Source of the DNA: Arminella tubonensis
GTDB taxonomy: Bacteria; Pseudomonadota; Alphaproteobacteria; Rhizobiales; Rhizobiaceae
DNA: 62,278 nucleotides
Assembly: GCF_003240585.1 (NCBI RefSeq)
Contig: NZ_PCDP01000075.1
Span: 1-62,278, forward strand
Reading direction: 5' to 3'
In this document: positions 8,790-17,090 of the stretch, in pieces
How the letters are laid out: each line of letters starts with the position of its first letter
Numbering within the stretch: the stretch's first letter is position 1
The notes under the pieces: generated by a model
What the model was told of the DNA's origin: nothing
Database searches by the model: none
The model's input: the letters and a program-made list of their open reading frames with translations, nothing else
Translations under genes and position numbers: made by a program

Positions 8790-10366
8790 TGCGCGATCTC
8801 CTGATCGGTATCGATGCCGGAACGTCCGTGATCAAATCGGTCGCCTTCGATCTCGGTGGCCGGCAGATCGCGGCCGCCGCAGTGCCGAATACCTACGAGA
8901 CCGTCGGGCGAACGGGTGCTGTCCAGGATCTGGCAAGAACCTGGAAGGATGCGGCCCAGACGCTTGTGGCGCTGGCGGAGAAGGTCGAGAACCTGTCGGA
9001 TCGCGTCGCTGCAATCGCGGTTACGGGCCAGGGGGACGGCACATGGATGATCGATCGCCACGGCGAACCCGTCGGCAAGGGCTGGCTCTGGCTCGACGCG
9101 CGGGCAGGCAAGGTGGTCGAGCAGCTGCGCAGTGACAGCGGCGACGTCGAAAGGTTCAGCCACACCGGGGCTGGTCTTGCCGCCTGCCAGCAAGGGTCGC
9201 AGCTCCGGTGGATGCGCGACAACGCGCCTGACATGTTGCAGGACGCCACGACCGCTTTCCACTGCAAGGACTGGCTCTATTTCAAGCTCACCGGGGCGCG
9301 GGCCACCGATCCGTCGGAAGCCATTTTTACATTCGGCAATTTCCGCACCCGCACCTATTCGAGCAACGTGATCTCCTTTCTCGATCTCGACAAACTTAGC
9401 TTCCTGCTGCCGGAGATCGTCGACGGGACCACCACCCGGCACCCGCTCGGCGAACAGGCGGCTGCCTTGATCGGCCTGCCGGCGGGAACGCCTGTCGTGC
9501 TGGGCTATGTCGACGTGGTCTGCACGGCCCTCGGTGCCGGTCTCTACGAGCCAGGCGTCGATGCGGGCTGCTCGATCATCGGCTCGACCGGCATGCACAT
9601 GCGGCTGGCAACGAGCCCCGACGACGTCAGGCTGAATAGGGACTTGACGGGTTACACCATGTGCATGCCGGTCACCGATACCTACGCCCAGATGCAGTCC
9701 AATATGGCCGCGACACTCAATATCGACTGGGTGCTATCGCTGGCGGGTGGCGTTCTCAAGGGCATGGGGCGCGAAAGCACCAAGGTCGAGCTTTTGTCTC
9801 ACGTCGAGGAGTGGCTAGCCGAGGCCAGTGACACGCCGCTCCTGTTCCATCCCTATATATCGGACGCCGGCGAACGCGGGCCCTTCGTGGATGCTGCAGC
9901 CCGGGCTTCCTTCGTCGGCCTGTCGATGGCTCATGGCTTCGGCGATCTGGTGCGCGCGGTTTTCGACGGGCTGGCCTTTGCGGCGCGCGATTGTTACGCC
10001 GAAATGGGTCCTCTGCCACACCGCGTCCGGTTGACCGGCGGAGCCGCCCGTAGCGCTGCGCTCCAGACAACCCTTGGCGGGGTACTGGGCGCAAGCGTCC
10101 AGACCAGCCGGCGGGAAGAAGCAGGCGCCGCCGGCGCTGCGATGATCGCCGCGGTCTCCCTTGGCATCTACCCTGACATGGCCGGTTGCGTTGCCGAATG
10201 GGTTACGCCCTATCAATGCGCGCCCGAGCCCGCAGACCCGAAGCTCGCCTTGCACTACGAGGCGCTATTCCCTGCTTATCAACAATCCCGGCTCGCACTT
10301 CGGCCTACCTGGCATGCGCTCTCCCAAGGCGCAATTGCGACCGATCGAAAGGTAGATCTGAAATGA
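8789..10366 (+). CDS. FGGY-family carbohydrate kinase 1
   Basis: ATP-dependent sugar/polyol kinase of the FGGY family, 525 residues, close to the usual length. The start overlaps the previous stop (TGATG at 8787-8791). The N-terminal phosphate-binding loop is GIDAGTSVIKSVAFD (residues 6-20), followed by VTGQGDGTWMID, and the C-terminal lobe has LTGGAARS. These identify an actin-like two-domain kinase, but not its substrate. It is presumed to phosphorylate the imported substrate, or a product of it, in the cytoplasm. The next gene starts within its stop codon (ATGA). A second FGGY kinase lies four genes on, which suggests two phosphorylation steps or two related substrates. Confidence 0.88.
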   Translation: MRDLLIGIDAGTSVIKSVAFDLGGRQIAAAAVPNTYETVGRTGAVQDLARTWKDAAQTLVALAEKVENLSDRVAAIAVTGQGDGTWMIDRHGEPVGKGWLWLDARAGKVVEQLRSDSGDVERFSHTGAGLAACQQGSQLRWMRDNAPDMLQDATTAFHCKDWLYFKLTGARATDPSEAIFTFGNFRTRTYSSNVISFLDLDKLSFLLPEIVDGTTTRHPLGEQAAALIGLPAGTPVVLGYVDVVCTALGAGLYEPGVDAGCSIIGSTGMHMRLATSPDDVRLNRDLTGYTMCMPVTDTYAQMQSNMAATLNIDWVLSLAGGVLKGMGRESTKVELLSHVEEWLAEASDTPLLFHPYISDAGERGPFVDAAARASFVGLSMAHGFGDLVRAVFDGLAFAARDCYAEMGPLPHRVRLTGGAARSAALQTTLGGVLGASVQTSRREEAGAAGAAMIAAVSLGIYPDMAGCVAEWVTPYQCAPEPADPKLALHYEALFPAYQQSRLALRPTWHALSQGAIATDRKVDLK

Positions 10367-11400
10367 AGAAGATAGCCATCATCGGCGACCGCTTCATGCT
10401 GTCCGACGTGTTTCAAGCCAAACTCGTCGAAGCTTGCGGCGACGGACACGACATCCGAATGCTGGAGCAGCCCTGGCCGGACGAGCCAATGGAGCACGGC
10501 TATGCCGTCGAAGGCATGGATGGGCTCAAGGAATATATGGGCAAACCCGACGAAATTGTTGATTTCATTGGCGATGCCGAAATCCTGATCACGCAGCTCG
10601 CCCCCCTGTCGCGCGGCATGCTTGCGCAGCTTCCCGATCTGAAGTTCGTAGCCGTCTCCCGCGGCGGCCCGGTGAATGTCGACATGCAGGCGGCGCGTGA
10701 TGCCCGTGTGCTGGTCGTCAATACGCCGGGCCGTAACGCGAGCGCGGTGGCTGAATTTACTCTCGGCGCCATCCTCGCCGAGACACGGATGATCCGCGCC
10801 GGTCATGAGAGCCTGCGCAGGGGCGAATGGCGGGGCGATCTCTATCGCGCCGACCGCACCGGCCGTGAACTTTCGGAGATGACCGTCGGTGTCGTTGGCT
10901 ACGGCAATATCGGGACGAAAGTCGTAAGATTGCTGCGGGCATTCGGTTGCCATGTGCTGGTGCACGATCCCTACGTCCAGCTCACCGCCGACGATCATAA
11001 TGCCGGCGTCGAACATGTCGGGTTCGACGAACTGCTTTGCCGCGCCGACGTCGTCACGCTGCATCCGCGCGTGACCGAGGAGACGAAGGGCCTCATGAAC
11101 GCCGCGGCCTTCGAGAAGATGAAGCTGGGCGCGATCTTCGTGAACACTGCGCGTGGACCGCTCTGCGACTATGATGCCCTCTACGAAAATCTCGTCAGCG
11201 GACATCTGGGCAGCGCCATGTTGGAAACCTTTGCGATAGAGCCGGTTCCACCAGACTGGCCACTGCTGCAACTGCCGAACGTGACGCTGACGCCGCATAT
11301 CGCCGGAGCCTCGGTGCGCACGGTGACCTACGCTGCCGAAATGGCCGCCGAGGAAGTCCGCCGCTACATCGCCGGCCTGCCGCCGGTCAATCCTTGCTGA
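10363..11400 (+). CDS. D-isomer 2-hydroxyacid dehydrogenase (PGDH-like)
   Basis: NAD-dependent oxidoreductase of the D-2-hydroxyacid dehydrogenase / phosphoglycerate dehydrogenase family, 345 residues. The Rossmann motif is VVGYGNIGTKVVRLL (about residues 176-190). The catalytic arginine is in TARGPLCDYDAL, the glutamate in LETFAIEP and the histidine in LTPHIAGAS. The N-terminal substrate domain is present, and there is no C-terminal ACT domain, so serine feedback control is unlikely. The start is the ATG overlapping the kinase stop. In this operon it probably oxidises a 2-hydroxy acid (or its phosphate) or reduces a 2-keto acid, pointing to a sugar acid intermediate. Confidence 0.85.
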   Translation: MKKIAIIGDRFMLSDVFQAKLVEACGDGHDIRMLEQPWPDEPMEHGYAVEGMDGLKEYMGKPDEIVDFIGDAEILITQLAPLSRGMLAQLPDLKFVAVSRGGPVNVDMQAARDARVLVVNTPGRNASAVAEFTLGAILAETRMIRAGHESLRRGEWRGDLYRADRTGRELSEMTVGVVGYGNIGTKVVRLLRAFGCHVLVHDPYVQLTADDHNAGVEHVGFDELLCRADVVTLHPRVTEETKGLMNAAAFEKMKLGAIFVNTARGPLCDYDALYENLVSGHLGSAMLETFAIEPVPPDWPLLQLPNVTLTPHIAGASVRTVTYAAEMAAEEVRRYIAGLPPVNPC

Positions 11401-11410
11401 GGGCGGGCCG

Positions 11411-12100
11411 ATGACAGAAGAAGATCTTCGCTGCTCGATCATCCAGCACTGCCGCGACATGAATGCGAGCGGCCTCAACCAGGGGACATCGGGCAATATC
11501 AGCGCCCGCTACGACGGTCAGATGCTGATCACGCCCTCCGCCATCCCCTATTCGATGATGACGCCCGATATGATCGTCTCGATGCCGATCGACGGCGCCG
11601 ACGGCGACTGGCGTGGTCCGAAAAAGCCCTCCGTCGAATGGCCCTTTCACCGCGATATCATGCGCTCGCGGTCGGAAATCGGAGCGATCGTCCATACCCA
11701 CTCGATGTTCGCGACGATCCTCGCCATTGCCCGCAAGCCGATACCCGCGTGCCACTACATGATCGCGGCATTCGGCGGCAATGACGTTCGCGTCTGTGAC
11801 TATGCCCGCTACGGAACGAGCGAACTGTCGCGGAATGTGCTGATGGCACTTAAGGGGCGTAGCGCCTGCCTCATGGCCAATCACGGAATGATCGCGACCG
11901 GACCGACGCTTGAGAAGGCGATGTGGGCCGCGGTCGAACTGGAGACTATCGCTAGGCAATATTATCATGCGCTTCTGATCGGCGGACCTGTGATCCTTCC
12001 GGACGGGGAGATCGCCGGCGTACGCGAAGGCTTTGCCACTTACGGACTGCAGGAGCAGGACGCGACGTCAAGCGAGCCGCGGCCAGGGGATGGGCGGTGA
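11411..12100 (+). CDS. class II aldolase/adducin-family protein 1
   Basis: Zinc-dependent class II aldolase of the fuculose-phosphate-aldolase/adducin fold, 229 residues. The expected motifs are in order: NQGTSGNIS near residue 23, catalytic-type glutamate in PSVEWPFH, metal histidines in IVHTHS, and the third histidine in MANHGMI. It could be a fuculose-1-phosphate-type aldolase or a 3-oxo-tetronate-4-phosphate decarboxylase-like enzyme (OtnC group); the sequence alone does not decide. The gene starts 10 bases after the dehydrogenase gene. A second, divergent class II aldolase-fold protein follows, so the two may catalyse successive steps. Confidence 0.85.
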   Translation: MTEEDLRCSIIQHCRDMNASGLNQGTSGNISARYDGQMLITPSAIPYSMMTPDMIVSMPIDGADGDWRGPKKPSVEWPFHRDIMRSRSEIGAIVHTHSMFATILAIARKPIPACHYMIAAFGGNDVRVCDYARYGTSELSRNVLMALKGRSACLMANHGMIATGPTLEKAMWAAVELETIARQYYHALLIGGPVILPDGEIAGVREGFATYGLQEQDATSSEPRPGDGR

Positions 12101-12155
12101 TGCTCTGCGAGACGGACGATCTGGCGCGGAAAAGAGGCTGGAGACAGACGACACG

Positions 12156-13211
12156 ATGGTAAGAAGTTTAGAATTTGAGGCACTCCTCGATGTCTCCGCA
12201 TGCATTGGTGCTGATCCTGCGCTGGTGCAAGGTGCGGGGGGTAATACATCGATCAAGGAAGGCGGAAAGCTCTGGATAAAAGCATCCGGTCTCTGGCTGA
12301 AGAATGCACGCCGCCAGGATGTCATGGTGCCTGTCGCGCTTGATCCGCTGCTCCAGGCATTGGAACGCAACGATCCGGCGACGGAGAAGGCGCAGGATTT
12401 TGTCCTTGCCGATATCAATCCGTTAGGGCTGAGGCCCTCGATCGAGACAACCGTGCATGCGCTTCTGCCGCAGAAAGTCGTCATCCACGTGCATTGCGTT
12501 GAAACCATTGCAACGGCGGTGCAGGCAAATGCCTCCGCGATCGCCGCCGAGAAGCTTCGCGGTGTTTCGCATGCCTTTGTTCCCTACGCCCGGCCCGGCC
12601 TGCCGCTTGCCAAAGCAATTGCCGAGCGACTTGGGAGCGACACTGCGGTTCTGGTTCTAGGCAATCATGGACTTGCCGTTGCCGCGGAGACCGTTGCCGA
12701 AGCAAAGGCATTGTTATCAGATATATCCGCAAGGCTTGCTCTTCCCCGGCGCACCGCCCCACCGGCCGATCTCGTATCGCTTTCGCGTCTGGCGGCCGGC
12801 AGTGCGTACGGTCTGCCTAGGGAAGAGCGGGTTCACGATACTGCCACCGATCTCGATAGCTGCAGGATCGCCGCCGGTGGCAGCCTCTATCCGGACCATG
12901 TCATTTTCCTCGGCAGGGGCTCTGCAATCGCCGCGCCTGAGGAGAATGCGCTCGCGATGGAAAAGAGTTTTCGCGCGGGTGGACGGGCGCTGCCTCCGCT
13001 ATTGCTTTTCCCGGGTAAGGGCGCCCTCGTCCTGCGTGACATCACAGAAGGGGCGCTCGCCATGGCGCGCTGTCTCTCCGACGTCACCGGAAGGATCGCG
13101 ACAGGCCAACGGCTGCGCTATCTAACCGACGCCGAAAATGCCGAGTTGCTCGGCTGGGACGCGGAGAAATATCGCCAGGAACTCAACCGGGTCGGACAGG
13201 TGCTGCAATGA
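12156..13211 (+). CDS. class II aldolase-family protein 2 (RhaD-like N-terminal module)
   Basis: A 351-residue protein with a class II aldolase core like the N-terminal half of bifunctional RhaD-type aldolase/dehydrogenases, but without the SDR half. Motifs are QGAGGNTSIKEG (near residue 27), metal ligands in VIHVHCVET and GNHGLAV, and a long C-terminal extension. I chose the ATG at 12156 because the protein family begins near this point. The frame is open upstream to 12033, overlapping the previous gene, and an ATG at 12090 is possible. Its stop overlaps the next kinase start (ATGA). It probably cleaves a ketose-phosphate produced by one of the two kinases. Confidence 0.78.
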   Translation: MVRSLEFEALLDVSACIGADPALVQGAGGNTSIKEGGKLWIKASGLWLKNARRQDVMVPVALDPLLQALERNDPATEKAQDFVLADINPLGLRPSIETTVHALLPQKVVIHVHCVETIATAVQANASAIAAEKLRGVSHAFVPYARPGLPLAKAIAERLGSDTAVLVLGNHGLAVAAETVAEAKALLSDISARLALPRRTAPPADLVSLSRLAAGSAYGLPREERVHDTATDLDSCRIAAGGSLYPDHVIFLGRGSAIAAPEENALAMEKSFRAGGRALPPLLLFPGKGALVLRDITEGALAMARCLSDVTGRIATGQRLRYLTDAENAELLGWDAEKYRQELNRVGQVLQ

Positions 13212-14494
13212 ACACGGACGCTTCGCCGATCGTTGTCGGCATCGATATCGGCACCTCGGGTGCCCGATCGGTCGCGATGAGCGTGGACGGAACGATCCTG
13301 GCCTCTGGTACGGCGAAACTTGAGGATTTTTCCTCTAACCACCGCGACCCGTCGGCGTGGTGGCAAGCGGTCAGCGCGGCGTTGGGCGAGGCCCTGGCGC
13401 AGATCGACCGCGACCGGGTGCGGGCATTGAGCATCGATGGAACATCTGGCACGCTGTTGCCCGTGGACGCGGTCGGGCGACCGCTGGCTACGCCGCTGAT
13501 GTATAACGACGTGGTGGAGGATCGGGCGATCCTCGATCGCATCGCCGGCAACGCCCCGATCGAAAGTGCGGTGCACGGGTCAACGTCAGGGCTTGCCAAG
13601 CTGCTGGTCTTCCAATCCATTTCCGGTGTCGCGCATGTGCTGCATCAGGCCGACTGGCTGGCAGGTCGTTTGACGGGCCGGTACGGAATATCCGACGAGA
13701 ACAATGCGCTGAAGACGGGTTACGACCCGATCTTGCGTCGCTGGCCGGATTGGATCGCCAAGACAGGCGTCCGCACGGATCTGTTGCTGACGGTGACGCC
13801 TGCGGGGACGCCGAACGGTGAACTCTCGGCCGACATTGCCGTCAAATTCGGCCTGACACGAAACACTCTTGTCGTTGCGGGAACGACGGACGGTTGTGCC
13901 TCTTTTCTGGCGACGGGTGCAGATCAGCCGGGCGACGGGGTCACGGCCCTGGGCACCACATTGACCGTGAAGATGCTGTCCGACCGTCCGCTTTTCGCGC
14001 CGGAATACGGACTATACAGTCACCGTATCGGCGATATGTGGCTCGCCGGGGGCGCGTCGAACAGCGGCGGCGCCGTGCTGGCACATCATTTCAGTGCAGA
14101 TCGTATCGTCACCCTGTCGGGCGAGATCGATGCGCAGACGCAAACCGGTCTCGACTATTATCCGCTGCTACGGGCAGGGGAGCGATTTCCGATCAACGAC
14201 CCCGTATTGCCGGCGCGCATGGTGCCGCGGCCGGACAGTGATGTCGTGTTTCTGAAGGCGATCTTCGAAGGTATTGCCGCGATTGAAAGCCTTGGCTACG
14301 AGCGCCTCGGATCACTTGGTGGTCCAACGCTCAGATCGGTGCGAACCGTCGGCGGTGGTGCTCGGAACGTCGCCTGGAGCGAGATACGCCGGCGTCGGCT
14401 GGACGTCCCATTCCTGCCGATCTATTCGCAAGAGGCAGCGGCCGGTACAGCACGATTGGCGCTTATCGGCGCGAAAGCGGCAGGTGTCCTATGA
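13208..14494 (+). CDS. FGGY-family carbohydrate kinase 2 (short)
   Basis: Second FGGY sugar kinase of the operon, 428 residues, shorter than the usual 480-530. The N-terminal GIDIGTSGARSVAMS loop, the IDGTSGTLLPVD stretch and the C-terminal VRTVGGGARNVAW are recognisable, so both lobes are present and the shortness is due to smaller insertions rather than truncation. It overlaps the preceding aldolase and the following phosphatase genes by 4 bases each, showing translational coupling with both. Its clear divergence from kinase 1 argues for a separate substrate. Confidence 0.85.
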   Translation: MNTDASPIVVGIDIGTSGARSVAMSVDGTILASGTAKLEDFSSNHRDPSAWWQAVSAALGEALAQIDRDRVRALSIDGTSGTLLPVDAVGRPLATPLMYNDVVEDRAILDRIAGNAPIESAVHGSTSGLAKLLVFQSISGVAHVLHQADWLAGRLTGRYGISDENNALKTGYDPILRRWPDWIAKTGVRTDLLLTVTPAGTPNGELSADIAVKFGLTRNTLVVAGTTDGCASFLATGADQPGDGVTALGTTLTVKMLSDRPLFAPEYGLYSHRIGDMWLAGGASNSGGAVLAHHFSADRIVTLSGEIDAQTQTGLDYYPLLRAGERFPINDPVLPARMVPRPDSDVVFLKAIFEGIAAIESLGYERLGSLGGPTLRSVRTVGGGARNVAWSEIRRRRLDVPFLPIYSQEAAAGTARLALIGAKAAGVL

Positions 14495-15333
14495 ATAGGC
14501 CCGTCGCAATATCAGGTATCGCCGAAATCGCCGATCGGTTCGACGCCTTCCTCATCGACCAGTTCGGGGTATTGCGTGACGGTCGGGGACCGTACCCGAA
14601 TGCAGCCGGTACGCTTGTCCGCTTGAAGCAGGCCGGCAAGCGCAGCGTTATCCTGTCCAACTCCGGCAAACGATCTGCCGAAAACGATCGCAGGCTTGCT
14701 GAGCTTGGTTTCGATCCATCGAGCTGGGATTGGTTCCTGACGTCTGGCGAAGTTGCATGGCGCATCATGGACGCTGAGAGCAAGCCGGGCCGGGAGCGAC
14801 GGAAATGCCTGCTGATAAGCCGGGATGGTGACACTTCGCCGCTTGACGGCCTGGACATTGTCCGAGCAGCAAGCGGTGCCGACGCCGACATCGTTCTTCT
14901 GGCGGCGAGCGAAGGCGATGTTCGTCCGCTGTCATACTATGAGAAGCTGCTGGCGCCGGCGGCCGGCCGGGGCGTGCCCTGCCTCTGCACAAATCCCGAC
15001 AAGATCATGCTGACCCGCACGGGCGAAGCATTCGGCGCCGGCCGGATTGCCGAACTCTACCAAGCGCTCGGCGGCACGGTTCGCTGGATCGGAAAGCCAT
15101 TTCCCGACATCTATGCGGCCGCCCTCGATTTCCTCGCTCCCGTCGAGCCCTCGCGCATCTGCTGCATCGGCGACAGCGTCGAGCACGACATCGCGGGCGC
15201 GGAGCATGCGGGGCTACGCTCCGTACTCGTCACCACCGGTATCCTGGCAAACAGGTCGGATGACGAGCGCACCCGCCTATTTTCTGACCACGGCGCTGTG
15301 CCCGATTTCATCCTACCGAACTTCGACTGGTAG
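14491..15333 (+). CDS. HAD-superfamily class IIA hydrolase (TIGR01459-like)
   Basis: Last gene of the operon, 280 residues. It shows motif I AFLIDQFGVLRDG, motif II serine in VILSNSGKRS, motif III lysine in WIGKPFPDIY, and motif IV CCIGDSVEHDIAGA, all typical of class IIA HAD proteins (NagD-like cap). The second aspartate of the DxD motif I is replaced by phenylalanine (D-Q-F). This substitution occurs in the TIGR01459-type subgroup, which usually has D-V-W, so it may be a phosphatase with altered proton transfer or a non-hydrolytic HAD protein. It is coupled to kinase 2 by ATGA overlap. It may remove dead-end sugar phosphates made by the two kinases. Confidence 0.8.
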   Translation: MNRPVAISGIAEIADRFDAFLIDQFGVLRDGRGPYPNAAGTLVRLKQAGKRSVILSNSGKRSAENDRRLAELGFDPSSWDWFLTSGEVAWRIMDAESKPGRERRKCLLISRDGDTSPLDGLDIVRAASGADADIVLLAASEGDVRPLSYYEKLLAPAAGRGVPCLCTNPDKIMLTRTGEAFGAGRIAELYQALGGTVRWIGKPFPDIYAAALDFLAPVEPSRICCIGDSVEHDIAGAEHAGLRSVLVTTGILANRSDDERTRLFSDHGAVPDFILPNFDW

Positions 15334-15449
15334 CTGGATCCGGGTGGATCGGACCGCAGGTTCGGCGCCAACCAGCTGTGCGCGGTGCGGGCCATATTTG
15401 GGCAATTTTTGGTCTTGACCCCTTCAATATTAGCATGGCTTAATACTTA

Positions 15450-15526
15450 CTGTCCGGTCGTGCCCGCGCCTGGACAAATTGCTGGAGACATTGGCCCGCT
15501 GCACCAAGAACAGCGGGTCTTTTTTT
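15450..15526 (+). ncRNA. candidate small RNA with intrinsic terminator
   Basis: Downstream of the HAD gene there is no protein frame, but there is a compact transcript-like unit. A TTGACC box (15415-15420) and AT-rich CTTAAT (15439-15444) could form a promoter with an 18-base spacer. They are followed by an imperfect stem-loop (TGTCC at 15451-15455 pairing GGACA at 15472-15476) and a strong intrinsic terminator at 15495-15526. The predicted RNA is about 75-80 nt. I do not recognise it as a named rhizobial sRNA family. Alternatively, the hairpin may simply terminate the upstream operon 160 bases after its last stop. Confidence 0.4.
15495..15526 (+). terminator. rho-independent terminator
   Basis: Stem CCCGCTG / CAGCGGG (7 bp, perfect) around a 9-base loop, followed directly by TCTTTTTTT. 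This is a textbook intrinsic terminator reading rightwards. It ends either the SorC-linked operon or the candidate small RNA in front of it. Confidence 0.8.
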
Positions 15527-15982
15527 ATGTAGTCGGTGACAGGTTTGGAACTTTTCGCGGGGCTCGCCATGCCTTGCGGCAGGGGGGTCAGCGAGCCCCG
15601 GCCGTCCAAGTACGGCGGTGTAACGATTTACCAAATTGATACATCAGTCCACAAACCTTTGCGTTAAGTGAGCATTCTGCAACTCGCACAAGCATTGCAA
15701 GGATCTGCTCTTCGCTGCCGTGTCGGCGATAAACAGGTCTTCTACTGCAATTTCTACGCTCATGAATTTAAAGCGGATTTCCTGTTTTGAAGCAGGTAAA
15801 AATTTGCTTCTGGATCGTCTGTAGGCGCGCTTTATGCGGGCAGCATCGGGCACAAACAGGTTTTATTGCGGCTGAAAGCTGACTGAAAGGTTGCAGGCGT
15901 TAGCCTTGCTGGGCATCGTGGAGGATGCACACGCCAGTGTGACGATAAGAACGATGTTCAAAACCAATAGGAGGAGACTTTA
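15527..15982 (+). other. leader region of the NitT/TauT-type transporter, no gene seen
   Basis: The 456 bases hold no supported coding frame. It contains a small hairpin (GAAGCA near 15787 with TGCTTC shortly after) and two copies of an AAACAGGT-centred sequence (near 15732 and 15854). The binding-protein ribosome site AGGAGGAG lies at its right end. I looked for a thiamine (THI-box) riboswitch because of the transporter type and did not find one. Confidence 0.4.
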
Positions 15983-16993
15983 ATGCGTTTTTCACGCACG
16001 CTTTTTCATACTGTAGCCCTTTCACTCGTCATATCAGCCGCCTCGCTCGGTGCGATGGCACATGCCGCCGATAAAATCACCATCATGGTGGGCGGCTTTG
16101 AGAAACAAATTTACCTGCCCGCAAAGCTGACCGAGTCGCTCGGTTACTTCAAAGACGAAGGTCTCGATGTCGAGATTCTCAACGAAGCAGCCGGTGTTGA
16201 CGCGGAAAATCAGCTTCTCGCTGGTGCTGTCCAGGCGGTTGTCGGCTTCTACGACCACTGCGTCGACCTGCAGGCGAAGGGCAAATTCGTCGAGTCGGTT
16301 GTCCAGTTCAGCCAGGCACCGGGTGAAGTCGAACTCGTTTCCAACAAATATCCCGATATCAAGTCCTTCGCTGATCTCAAGGGCAAGACCCTCGGGGTCA
16401 CGGGCCTTGGTTCCTCGACCAACTTTCTGACGCTTTATATGGCCGCCAAGGCCGGATTGAAGCCGGGCGATATTGTGACAATCCCGATTGGCGCGGGCGC
16501 CACCTTCATTGCCGCCATTCAGCAGGATACCGCTCAGGCCGGCATGACCACCGAGCCGACAATTTCGCGCATGCTGAAGACCAACGAAGCCCGGATATTG
16601 GTGGACCTGCGCACCGTCCCTCTCACCGAAGCAGCACTTGGTGGAACCTATCCGGCTGCATCCCTTTACATGGAAACCTCTTGGGTTGAAGCCCATAAGC
16701 CGGAAGTGCAGAAGCTCGCCAATGCGTTCGTGAAGACCCTGCACTTCATCAACACTCATAGCGGTGCTGAAATTGCCGAAAAGATGCCGAAGGATTTCTA
16801 CGTCGGCGACAAGGAAGGCTACATCAAGGCGCTGGACGCGGGCAAGGGCATGTTCACGCCCGACGGTGTCATGCCGGAAGACGGCCCGAAAACCGTTCTT
16901 GCAGTGCTTTCGGAATTCTCAAAGAACGTCAAGGGCAAGCAGATTGACTTGTCGAAGACCTACACGACGGAATTTGTGAAGAACGCCAAGTAG
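15983..16993 (+). CDS. NitT/TauT-family ABC transporter substrate-binding protein
   Basis: Periplasmic binding protein of the NMT1/SsuA fold, 336 residues. A Sec signal peptide ends near residue 28 (LGAMAHA-ADKI). The mature protein shows FEKQIYLPAKLTESLGYFKDEG, family-typical, and LKGKTLGVTGLGSSTN for ligand contacts. AGGAGGAG precedes the ATG. It is transcribed with an ATPase and a single permease gene downstream. Relatives bind aliphatic sulfonates, taurine, nitrate, pyrimidines or aromatic acids, and I cannot choose among them. A stem-loop just behind the stop suggests higher expression than the other subunits. Confidence 0.85.
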   Translation: MRFSRTLFHTVALSLVISAASLGAMAHAADKITIMVGGFEKQIYLPAKLTESLGYFKDEGLDVEILNEAAGVDAENQLLAGAVQAVVGFYDHCVDLQAKGKFVESVVQFSQAPGEVELVSNKYPDIKSFADLKGKTLGVTGLGSSTNFLTLYMAAKAGLKPGDIVTIPIGAGATFIAAIQQDTAQAGMTTEPTISRMLKTNEARILVDLRTVPLTEAALGGTYPAASLYMETSWVEAHKPEVQKLANAFVKTLHFINTHSGAEIAEKMPKDFYVGDKEGYIKALDAGKGMFTPDGVMPEDGPKTVLAVLSEFSKNVKGKQIDLSKTYTTEFVKNAK

Positions 16994-17004
16994 TTCCTCC
17001 CCGG

Positions 17005-17040
17005 ACCGCTTCCGGCTCCGGCCGGAGGCGGTTTGTTTCT
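17005..17040 (+). terminator. stem-loop after binding-protein gene, attenuator-like
   Basis: An 11-bp stem (ACCGCTTCCGG / CCGGAGGCGGT, one G-U pair) with a 6-base loop lies 11 bases behind the stop codon and is followed by TTTGTTTCTTC. It probably causes partial termination or stabilises the upstream mRNA; the ATPase gene of the same transporter follows 50 bases later. Confidence 0.6.
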
Positions 17041-17090
17041 TCAAGGGCAGGGCGTGCACGCCCACATAAGGCACGCGTCAGGTTATCATC

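Noticed and set aside
15527..15982. Riboswitch (thiamine type) in front of the NitT/TauT-type transporter
   Set aside because: No THI-box-like conserved core could be found; only small hairpins and a loosely repeated AAACAGGT sequence are present.
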